The notes under the pieces were generated by a model. That model was not told the origin of the DNA. It saw nothing but the letters and a program-made list of their open reading frames with translations, and searched no databases. Of a DNA stretch of 64,000 nt, positions 32,801 through 43,500 are shown piece by piece. The stretch is from Anaeramoeba flamelloides. Its lineage: Eukaryota; Metamonada; Anaeramoebidae. A program made the translations under genes and the position numbers. The stretch lies in the NCBI GenBank assembly GCA_027625915.1, contig JANTQA010000019.1, positions 873,001 through 937,000 on the forward strand, read 5' to 3'. The stretch's first letter is position 1; the number at the start of each line of letters is the position of its first letter.

Positions 32801-35700
32801 TAAATTTGTGAGTGATTATTTTAAATTGAATATTTTTACAATTTTAATTAAAAATAAATTTTTTTAAATTCCTACTTTAAATAATAAAATAAAAAAAAAA
32901 AAATAATTTTTTTTTTTCAATAACTAATTCATAGAAAATGAGGATGATGGTGATGAAAGTTCAGATGATACCGGAAGTTCAGATGATGACGAAGAACGAC
33001 TTGATAAAACAAAGCAAACATTTTCTATTCAAGTTTTTGAATTAATTTCACAAAAAATAAGAAAAAACTTTCCCTTATGTATTCAATGTACAATTATTTT
33101 TTTTAATGAAATTAATGAGCTAATTAAAGATGAATTAAGACAAAAAAAAGTTTATAAAACTTTTCTTCAGCATTTTCATGAAAAATTAAATTTAGATTCT
33201 GATCAATTCCTTTTAAAAAACTATGGGTATGAATTAGAAATTGAAAATATCTTAAGTGAAATTGATAGATTAGAGGAAGAAGATAAAAAAATTACCAAGG
33301 AATTGAAAAAAATTGAAGTTCAGGAAAACAGATCAAATCAATTAGAACAAAAATATCTTGCTGATCTAAGAAACTTCCAACTTGTTGAATTAGTTTATGA
33401 AGAAGATGTTGAAAGTGTTTTGATGAAAATGGAATATGCTCAAAAAGAGCTTGACAAACTTGTTCAAACTTCAGTAATTAATGATGTTTTTCATATTCTA
33501 TCAGATGGCCCATTTGCTACAATTAATAATTTTAAACTTGGTAAATTACAAAGTATACCCGTTGAATGGGAAGAGATTAATGCTGCTTGGGGTATGTTAC
33601 ACTTTATTTTTTTTTTATTTTTATTTTTTTTATTGGATGTAGTTATGAGAACAAAATTAAAGTGTGTAACTTTGGACAAGAATGGTGTATTTTAAAAAAA
33701 AAATTAATTTTATTGATGGAAGAAGTGTAAATTCCACTTTAGATGTCCTTTTACTTAAATTTCCTCAAAGATAATTTAAGCGTAAAATCATAGATTTCAC
33801 GATTGTTCAAGGAAAAGACACACCTAAAATTTTTTTATTTTCAAAAAGAAAAAACAAAAAATTGAAAAGAAAAAAAGAAAAAAGAAAAAGAAATAAAAAA
33901 GAAATTAAAAAAGGGTTTATAAGAAGCAATTGGTAAAAAATCAAAAAAAAAAAAAAAACAGTGCTATCATAATTAAGGAATCCCAAAATCACAGCCACGA
34001 TACTTTTGGTTGATTTAATTTAATTTGATAATCGATTATGAATGTTTACTTTGGGGATCGTTGTTTAATTGTTGTAATTTCTTTTTTTTTTTTGATATGG
34101 TTTGCTTTAAACCGATGTACATTTTTAGCCTTTGCTTTTTAGTTTTTATTTTCAAGTTACTCATACTTTCGTGTTTCGGTGTCTCAGTATTAGCAAGTAA
34201 CCACTTGATCTTTTTCCTTTGTAACTCTTCTTCCCAATATAAAGAAGATTCAGCCAGGGGAAAATGAAAAAAAATAAAAAAATCAAAAAAATTGATTTTA
34301 AAATAAGAACATTACTAATGTACCGTCAATATTAAACACATTAAAGAATAAATCAAAGTGTACAAATCAAGATTTAAAAAAAAAAAGAACAAATTAATTC
34401 TAAAAAGCTAAAATGGAAATTTTATTTACCTATTTTTAAATTATCAAGAAAGTAAACAACAAAATATTGATAAATTCTCTTCCAAGTAATTTAAATTTGT
34501 TTTTAAAAATTGGAAAATAAAAATAAAAAAAAAAAAAAAAAAAAAGGTGCATCAATTGTTCTCAATGTGAATTTTGGTTTCAAAATCACTTAAAAAACAA
34601 ATTTATTTAATAGTTATTTTTACAAAACAATAGAGATCAAAAGATCAATAATATATTCTTAACTTATTATGATTTTTTTAAATGGGTAAAAGTTTCTCAA
34701 TTTTTTTTTTGAAGCATGAAAAATGTATTTTTTTTTTAGCTAAAAAAATTTATGCGAATTTGGTATATCATTTAAAAAATAATCAAACTTTTTAAAAAAA
34801 AATTAAATAATGATCAACACAACCCGGTCTCTTGATAAATTAGATTAATTGTTAAATTTAAGTTAAATATTATTCAAATATTTTAATAAATTAAAGGATA
34901 CCGATTGTCCAAAATAGTATATGTTAATGAATAATAATAAAAGTAAACAATCACAAAAAAAATCTTTGTCCACTTATTTTATTTATTTTTTATAAATTTA
35001 TTCATGCTTCCAATAACTTTATTTTCAATTATTTTTATCTTTTTGAAAAAATTAGAATATTTTCCATTTTCGAGTATTTTTAGCATTTTTGCAATTACCC
35101 ATATTTTTAGTTCTAAAATTTTTTTAATAAAAATCAAATTTAATATTTTGCATATCATTAAATATCTGTTTTTTTATAATTATTATTTTAAAATAACTAT
35201 ATTTACAATATATATATATAATAGGATTGACAACCCTCTTAATTGTTGTTTTATCAAGAAGGTTTAATTATAAATTTAAAAATCACGTAATAATCCCAAT
35301 TGGTAGTTTTTCCCGTATAGCAAAAATCCAAAAAACAAATGAGAAAGAAAATGATCCATTAAAAATCAAAAATTATTGTGAATTATATTTTAATAATGAT
35401 GGGCTATTAAAAAGATTTCGAATAAAAAGATTTAATCAAGCAATGGTTTGGTTTTTAGAATGCGTACAAGAATTTGCCCAATTTGTTAACAAATCAACAA
35501 AAAGTTTTATATTTATGTATAAAATTAAAAAAGAAAAAATACACAGTTGCTCCATACGATATAATTCAAGTAATTTGGCAGAATGGACTCGTGCTTTGAA
35601 ATATTTATTAACAGACCTAAAGCAACTCATGTATTGGTCTACTTGTAAACAAGCTGAATCCGTATCTTCTTTTTCTTTTAGCACGGGGAAGAAAAAATAA
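29818..35700 (+). CDS. ATG6: Beclin-1/Atg6 autophagy protein
   Basis: Regulatory subunit of the class III phosphatidylinositol 3-kinase complexes that start autophagosomes and sort endosomes. Exons: 29818-30007, 30153-30326, 32935-33591 and 35225-35700, giving 498 residues in frame. Residues 15-18 are the CxxC seen at Beclin N termini (FVCQDC). Residues 122-145 are an Asp/Ser-rich linker. FPLCIQC (167-173) matches the HPLCEEC block at the start of the evolutionarily conserved domain. A coiled coil covers about 210-290. [18 protein letters not shown] and WEEINAAWG, then IPIGSFSRI and [13 protein letters not shown], form the BARA fold to the C terminus. Exon 2 is the weakest part: donor GTTTGT at 30327 was chosen because GTAAGG at 30278 breaks phase with exon 3. 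A BH3 motif could not be identified. Confidence 0.88.
31125..31400 (-). repeat. R3 interspersed repeat, inverted copy
   Basis: Its reverse complement matches 5377-5662 and 63755-64000, including CAATCAATTTAATTY and TAACCCTCTA. Confidence 0.65.
31940..32645 (+). repeat. Degenerate tandem repeat
   Basis: The phrase TTGAGATCCTNTGAATTTTTT, or its variant CATTGATATCCTTTGAAAT, returns about ten times with T-rich spacers of variable length. Units are too diverged for a fixed period. Confidence 0.6.
33710..34290. mobile_element. R550 retroposon-like repeat, copy 3
   Basis: Nearly collinear with copy 2 from GAAGAAGTGTAAATT to AAAGAAGATTCAGCC, followed by an A-rich stretch. A possible duplication ATTTTAAAA flanks it (33689 and about 34304). 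Sits in intron 3 of the Beclin gene. Confidence 0.75.
34300..34765 (+). repeat. R4 interspersed repeat, copy 1
   Basis: Matches 40815-41228 from TTTTAAAATAA through ATTAAACACATTAAAGAAT, AAGTAAACAACAAAAT and TTTTGGTTTCAAAAYCACTT to TTTTAGCTAAAAAA. Non-coding; one copy lies in a Beclin intron, the other in the glucosyltransferase intron. Confidence 0.65.
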
Positions 35701-36021
35701 TCTGAAAGTTCTGAATGTTGATATAAAAACAAATATTTCTTTTTTTACATAATTATTAAATAAATTACATCGCAAAATGAAATATTTGTTTTTATGCATC
35801 TGCAAGGAATTTAAAGATTTATTATTATTTATTTTTATTTTAATATTTAAATCATAAATCGTTATTTAGAAATTTTTTTAAATAATTTGAATATTTATAA
35901 AATAAAAAACTCTTTAAATTTTTAGTTGAATTAATTGTGTTTTTATTTGTTTTTTTATTTATTGGGGAAAGAATAGTGTATATGAGTAAAAATAATTTTA
36001 AAATAGATGAATATATATATA

Positions 36022-36415
36022 TAAACTCTTTTTAAGTTAAGAGGACCAGTTTTATTGAAAGAAATAGACGAATACTATGATTTTTATCAAGATTCATCTC
36101 AAAATAAATTTTCAATTTGTAGATCAAAATCATTTTTTTACTCATTTCCAAAATTTATTTTTTTGTATTGTGGTTTTGCTTTTTTTTTTTTTTCTTCGTT
36201 TTTATTTTTTTTTTTCGAAATTAAATTTGAAAAAAAAATGATTGAAACTCCAAATTAACATTAAGCAAAGTGAGATTTTTTATGTTCTTTAAAATCCATA
36301 CATTTGTGCGTAGACAATCTTATCATCAACAATTTTAAATTTTCAAAAGAAATTCAGAATTTTTTACTAGATGTTCTAATGAAAAGTGCCCAAAAAATTT
36401 TTGCACATTTTTTTT
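36022..36415 (+). mobile_element. E600 element, 3'-truncated
   Basis: Starts TAAACTCTTTTTAAGTTAAG and follows the left half of the 46732-47326 copy; the right half and its terminus are missing. Confidence 0.65.
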
Positions 36416-36454
36416 TATATATCAATTAAATATAGGTCCTAGTTTGGACCAAAG

Positions 36455-36725
36455 AGATTGTTGATATAATTGAGTTATTATTTTTTTGAAACCTAAGCTA
36501 AAAAAATGAAAAGAAATAACCATTTTTCGAACCATATTTATATTGGTTATTTTTTCTCATTTTTTTTTCCTAAAGATCTTCACATTTCAACAAACAATAA
36601 CTCACGCAATCTGGTTCATTTTTTCTACAACAAGTAAAATATTTTTCTTTCTGGGTGATATAAATATCACCCTATCTAGAAAAATATATTGCTTATTTCC
36701 TCAACTTCGTACAAATAACAACAGT
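36455..36725 (+). repeat. R5 interspersed repeat, copy 1
   Basis: Matches two separate blocks further right: 57715-57800 (from GAGTTATT to TATTGGTTATTTTT) and 58235-58400 (from CACATTTCAACAAA to AGAAAAATATATT). Contains the hairpin GGGTGATAT-AA-ATATCACCC. Confidence 0.6.
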
Positions 36726-37531
36726 TATTTTATTTTCACTTTTCTCTAAGAATTTTTATTCTGAAGAAATTGGATCCAAAAAAATACAAGTTTCTCAGTT
36801 AAAAAGCCTACAAAAAATTAGAAAAAAAATTATATGTTATATAGATCTGTGAAAATTTTAAAAAGAAATGAATTTAAGGAGTTTTCAAATACAAGTTCAA
36901 ATTTAAAACATTCTAAACTCTTAGGGGAAACTTGTAAAGAATTATTTAGAACATCCATAGGAATTAATTTGTTTTTATAGATTTGAAATGGAAATTATGA
37001 AATATTATATCAAATTTTGGTAGTATCTCAAACAAAAATTATGAAAATTGTAAGTAATTTCTAAAAAGTTCGCATTTTTTTGTTAAATATATTCTCAGTC
37101 TGTAAATATAACTGAGATTCTGGAAATCCTTTCAAGTATCTTTTTATACAATTTCCCCGTTTTCACCTGAAAATGTAGTCTTTAAGAAAATTTTTTTATT
37201 TTGAAATTTTCTAATAAGAAAAATCATTATGGAAATGAAAAATAAGATTAATAACAATTTTATGAAAAAATAAAACATTGTTTCTAATGTATCTTTTAAA
37301 ATAATATATACGAATTTTCTAAAAACCGTCTGCCAAGTAAAAAACAAAATCTAAAAATATTTCAATATTAATATTTAAAAACTTCTTGAAACCTGATTAA
37401 ATTTGTTTTATTTTTAGAAACATTTTGAGTTAAATAGTACTCAATTCAAATAAATAAATTGTATTTTTTTTTAAAATATTCTTTTGTTGGTATTTTCGTG
37501 ATATTTTTCTCTAAAATATATTATTATAAAA

Positions 37532-40500
37532 TTAATCAAAAACATAATAATTGCCAAACATTTCATTTTCTTCCATTTGATAGACATTTTCGTCCGCATC
37601 TGCCTCATTTGCAATTCTATCATTTTGATTAATTAATTGATCTTTCTCCTCGTTTTGATTAAATTCATTCGATTTTTTAAATTGTTCAATAATCTTATTC
37701 GCGAAATCTTCTCCTTCTTTATTTAATATTGACCATTCAGGTATTTTCTTTTTGGCAATTTCTAATTTTGGCTGTTTAGTCATTGGGTTATTACATAGAT
37801 CGATTGTTTTTGCTGTTTCTAAGGATTCGTCACTACACCAGGTATCGCACCATAGCCAATCATAGTGAAGAGGATACATTGGGATTTGGTGTTGGGCGAA
37901 ATTGGGGAGATCTTGGTCCAAATTTGATAAGCTATCGGGGTCTTGGCTCAGACTTTCATAAATTTTCCTGTACAATTCCCCTGCGCCCATTTCTCTAAAT
38001 TTATGTAAATCAATGACAAAGAGGGCCGAGATGTGATAAGGCTTTCCTTGTAAATGGTCTTTCCAATAGCCAGTTTTCCAGAATCTAAATCCTTCCACTT
38101 CCTTTCTACTGTCACAAAATGGCGTCATTGCCACTGCGTGATTATCCAAATCCATGTCCATTAATTCCTTCATATCTGCCCGGATTACTTGGTCTGCGTC
38201 CAAATAGATGATCCTATCCACGTCGTTTGGGAAGATGACATCTAAAAATAGGATTTTAAATCCCCACATGATTCGATTTTTTTCTGTTTGATGTTGAAGC
38301 CAGACAGGCCATTTATAAGTAATTAACTCATACTCAAAACCATATTCCTTTGCCATATGTGGCAAAATGAATTTAAATTTAGGCGAAAGGTAATTTTTTA
38401 ATAACCAAAATTTCACTTTAGTATTTGAATTTTTCACAACACTTAACATCATTATTTTTGATAGCCTTTCGTATAAATGTCCAGAGACAATAATAAAAAT
38501 ATTAACCCTTTCTTCGTCTTGTTCCTGTCCATGTTCTTGGACTTCTTTGTTTTTATTTTTCTTCCTATCGTGCTCCTCTTTTCTTTCTTTGATTCTTTCT
38601 TCTAATAAATTAATTTTTTTCCCTATCTTTCGAATAAAATTTATTTCAATATCCTTTCCTTGAATGTTATCTAAGAAAATAAATTGATCATCAACGTCTT
38701 CAAATTTATATAGCCTTTGTGTCATCCCTTTTGGTATCGATAATCTCCAGAAACCAGGATTGATTTTTAATTGGAAATAGCCATTGTTTGACATTACTAA
38801 GGTATCTTGCAAATGGTGGTTATTAATTGAATTTGGCAAGCCTAGATTTAATTCTAAACCCTCTGGATAATAATACGCCCCATTATAACTTTCTGTGCAC
38901 TGGCCAGTTAATAGTAAATGAGTTAATTCGTAAACTGATTTAACATATTTAAAAATGCCCTTTATATCTTCAAATCTTATATTATCTAGATCATATTTGG
39001 CCACGACCCTTTCTATCAGCCAAGATTCTGGTATGTCTTCCATTAATGAGAAGGTGATATGAGAGGGGATATTAGTAAAAATTAAAGTCATACCATTATC
39101 AAATAATTTACCATTCTTATCAAACCTTAATTTACTATTTAAAGCATATCGATAGAATTTTTTGATTGGCAATTCCTTTGGATGTAAAATGGGGTTGAAT
39201 AAAAGTTTGATTTCAATATTTTTAAAATTTTGATAAATTTGAGAAAAGATTTGACTAAATTTTTGAATTTTTTGATCTAATGGATTTATTATAAACAAAA
39301 ATTCTAAATCATTTTTTTTTGAATTTTTCAGAATGTGCCCACCTTCATTATTTTGTAAATTATTATTAATTTTATTCGTTATTTGAAATTTTTCATTTCT
39401 ATGAATTCCATACTGATGTTCAATTGACATAAAAATTGAAAATAAGGAATAGAACTCATAAAATTTTTCTTTATGTAATGATAAATTGTTGTCTAATTCT
39501 TTGATATGCTTATTAATTTGTTTTAATTTGTTTTCTTTTTCTAAATAATTAATAATTGAAAATCTTTCTTTATTCATTGCAGTTAAATCTTTTATTTCTC
39601 GGAATCCGCCATTGGTAATTATACCTGATTGGGTTGGTTTGAATCTGAGAATATTTTTAACAAGATTATGTTGAAAATGTAAAACGTCTTTTAATATTTC
39701 TTTGCCAAAAATTTCTTTATTAATTTCGTTTATCTCGTTGTAATCATAATCTTCGGGTAAATTATAGATAATACCGATTCTTGTTTTAATGATTTTCTCA
39801 TCAATTGATTTTTTTAAATCATTTAGCCATTCCATAGTTTTTATTTTGTTTTCATTATTAATATTTATCATTAATATATGTGTTATTCCTAAATTTAAAT
39901 CGGAATCTAAATTTGATTTTAAATCTAAATTTGAATTATAAGCACCCGAATTCATAAAAAATTGTACTTTGTCATTCAATTCAAAGTAGTTTACAGTATT
40001 AAAATAATATATTGGCTCATTTGAAAAAATTTCAGAATCCCAATGGTCAAAATTATTGTATTGTGATATAATTTGTGTATTAAGATTAGAATCATCATTT
40101 ATTAAATTCTTTCTTACCAATTCTCTTAAATCGTTTGTTTCCCATAAGAGATGAGAAGAAAGACGATTGATAGCATTTAAGTTGAAAACTTTCCCATTAA
40201 CCGTGTAAATTGGTGAACTATTTAAATTTTTACTTTTTAAAAATTCATTCATACTTTTAATCGCTGGTTCATATTTATCAGATGAAATTAAATTTTCAAT
40301 CAAAACATTTGGTATTTTTAATCTGTTATAAGCATTATTTATCATTTTAAAATTTATTTCTTGTTGATTATTTATTAGTAATTCCTCATTCAAATATAAA
40401 AAAAAATCATATTTCTTTTGCTTTTCAAAATTCTCCTGCAAATAATAAAAGATTTTGCTTATTTGCTGCGATAGCTGTGGGTTTTTCTCATTTTCTTTGA

Positions 40501-43500
40501 AAAGTAATCCAAAATGAATTGGTACGGCTCTTCCAGCCATTGATGCAAATTCATTAACAATTTGTAATCCTTGGGAAATTGTTAAATCAACTATAGCAAT
40601 AACGTTATAAATATTTTTTGAAATCCAATAAATACTTCCTTGCCTTTTATATTTTGTATGTAAAATTTTTGATTTAAAAAAATATTAATTTGAAAAAAAT
40701 ATTAATTTTAAAGAGTGAAATTAATAATTTAATGCTTTATTGTATTTAAATTTTGGAATAAAAAATAATATGTCACTTCAGTTAACAAGGTTGTCTTCTT
40801 AAAAAAAATTCTTTTTCTTTTGATTTTAAAATAATAACGTTACTAATTGTACAATCGGTGTTAAACACATTAAAGAATGAATTAATGTGTGTAAATAGAA
40901 TATTTTAAAAAAAAAGCTAAATGGAAATTGTGGTTACCAATTCTTAAATAATCAAAAAAGTAAACAACAAAATTTTGGTAAATGATCATTCAGTAATTTA
41001 AATTTTTAAAAATCAAGACTGTTATTAGAAAATAAAAAAGAGCGCAAATTTTCTTTCAGAAAAATTTTGGTTTCAAAACCACTTAAAAAAGAAATACAAA
41101 TAATAGTTATTTATAAAAACATGAGAAGATCATTATATTCAAATTTTCTTAATTCATTCTGGTATTTGATAATATTATAAAGTTTATTAATTTTTTGTTA
41201 AAAGGAATGGAATAGGATTTTTCTTTTAGCTAAAAAATTTGGACACAGTTAAAACAATTGAAAGAATAACAATACTACACTTTCCATTCAATTTGGAAAT
41301 AATTTTGATTTTTGAAAGACTATTTTTTCGTTTTTAGTCTTTTTAGTTTTTGTTTTCATTTCCTTTTTTTCCAGTTACCTAATCTTTTTCGTTCAATCGA
41401 AAAAATTTTTTTCCAATGATTGCCAGAAGGCTAAAGTTGAGTTTGTTAAATTGGAAAATCAAATAAAATTAGTTGATGGTATCTATGCATTTGATCGATC
41501 AATAATTGTTGGTGAAATTTCAACAAATTTACCAATACAATTTTTTTCAAATCCACTCAAAATACAACTCTTCAAAGAATTCATACTACCCCAAGTTCTA
41601 TATGGTTTAGACATATTCAATTTAACCCAGACAGATATAAAAGATATAGATACTTAACAAAAAATTAAAAAACTCAATAAAAATTAAAGTGAGTACCCGT
41701 TCGGATATTCTCAAATGGGAAACCAGGTTAGACACCACTCAACATATGATCCTAAAAAGGAAAGCTAATTTCATAAAGAAATTAAAACACCTAAATCCGG
41801 ATCACTTAGCTAAAGACCTAACATTGGACGAAATTGATGGTATTGTTGGGAAAATTGATATAAAGAAAAACCTCCATCAAGTCCACATAAAATCAATACA
41901 AAACAAAGTCAATTCATCCAAAGGGGACGAGAACTGGAAACTAAAGAAATATCTAAAGATTAGCCAGTTCCCAGAAAACTTTAAAGAAAAACAGCCTCAC
42001 TTAAACTGGAAATCATCAACTACACTGTTCAAACTCAAATCCTTTTGTAATGGATTGAATAGATACGCATATAGATGGGGAAAAGGGAATAAATTCCAAA
42101 TTATGCTCATGCTGTAACAAAAAAATTGATTACATAGACCACTTTATTTGGGACTGTGAAAAATATGAGAGAACCAGAAAACACTGGAAAAAACAAATCA
42201 AAAAAAATCAAAATTTTTGATTATAGCATGTCAAAAAAGACCCAATGAATTATTAAGGAAAATGAACATAAAAGAAATCTATGAAATCCCCATAGAATAT
42301 CTTCTGGACAACATGAATCAACAAGCAATTAGGAAAAAGGTGCTCAAGACAAAATAAAGCCTATCAACAAATTCATTTAAGGGAATAGTATCTATTAAAT
42401 TTTTTTAGGTAAATTTAATAGAGATTTAAAAAATTTTTTTACCAATTACTTAGATTTGAAATCAAAGTGAAAAACTTCTTTGTATAGTAATGAAATCTCG
42501 ATAAATGACATTCATTAAATTTAATTATTGTTTTTATAGAAATAAAAAAATTTTTCATTTTTTTCACTTTTTTGAAAGTTACTTTTTTTCAACTTTTCGC
42601 AAAAATACAAAAAATAAAAAAAAAAATATGAGCAAGAAAGCAAAACCTTGTTGTGTTTGTGGAAGACCTACAAAAAATAATTTGAAAAATAAACCTGAAA
42701 ATGTTTTTTTGGATTTGCATGAAAAAACTTTTTGATTCGAAAAAAATATGCAATATATGTGAGTGCTTCTTAAATTTTCTAAAAAAATCCGAAAAAAAAA
42801 TTTACCCGAAAAAATTTTTTATATTAAAATTGACCAAATTCATTTATTTTGGAAGGGTTATATAATTCCAAAGTGTTTTTTTAATTTTTTGAGATAATTC
42901 AAGATTTTTACAACTTAATTTCTCATTTTTTAATATTTTTTTCAAAAAAAAAAGTAACTTTTAAAACTATTGGATTATTTTTTTTCATTTTTATAAATTA
43001 TGTGTTAACGATCAAGTGAAAATGTAAAATTCAATCACCAAAAAGTTAGATCATTTTTGTAAGTCAACTGAGACAATATATTTTTTGAAAATCAACAAAA
43101 ACCCATTAATTTTTGCAAATATAATTTCCATTAGATCTTTGAATAAAAATTCAACAAAAACTTACTCAAACAACGCCCGGTACAATTTTTATTGAACCTA
43201 ACAGTTGTTTTTTGAGAGAAAACCCCACAAACAAAAAAATTATCAAAAAAAAAACTATTTAACATTGTTTGGGTATTTGGTTAGGATTTTCTTTCCAAAA
43301 ATCAAATAGAGTAAATTCTAACCTCTTTAAAAAATTCTTCGAAAACTTCAATTCAAGAAAACAAACAAAAAGAACCAAAGCCGAAAAAACTAAATGAAAA
43401 TCAGGGTTTCTTTGTAAGAATTGTTTTGATTAGGAAGATAATGTAATAATTTGAGAAACCCAAGAGTTAGTAATCATAGTACATGTGATCTTCTAAAGTT

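Larger units (their letters stand above)
30327..32934 (+). other. Intron 2 of Beclin/Atg6 (2.6 kb)
   Basis: Holds an inverted R3 copy and a degenerate tandem repeat. The word CAGGTTTCTGTGATTTC near 31778 and its surroundings resemble the right end of the MITE at 47427-47884. No further exon is evident. Confidence 0.55.
35701..37531. other. Convergent intergenic region between Beclin and the glucosyltransferase
   Basis: The genes end tail to tail across 1.8 kb. Contents are a truncated E600 copy and an R5 repeat with a small perfect-stem hairpin at 36654-36673. No gene seen; the open frames at 36055 and 36543 are repeat-derived. Confidence 0.65.

Noticed and set aside
34025-34267. 80-residue frame and its near-twin at 27001-27189 as a small gene family
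   Set aside because: Both lie within R550 copies at equivalent positions, and copy 1 does not keep the frame.
42505-42735. Small cysteine-rich protein as a host gene
   Set aside because: The same frame recurs in copy B at 51291-51653 between TTAA-flanked termini, so it belongs to a transposon.
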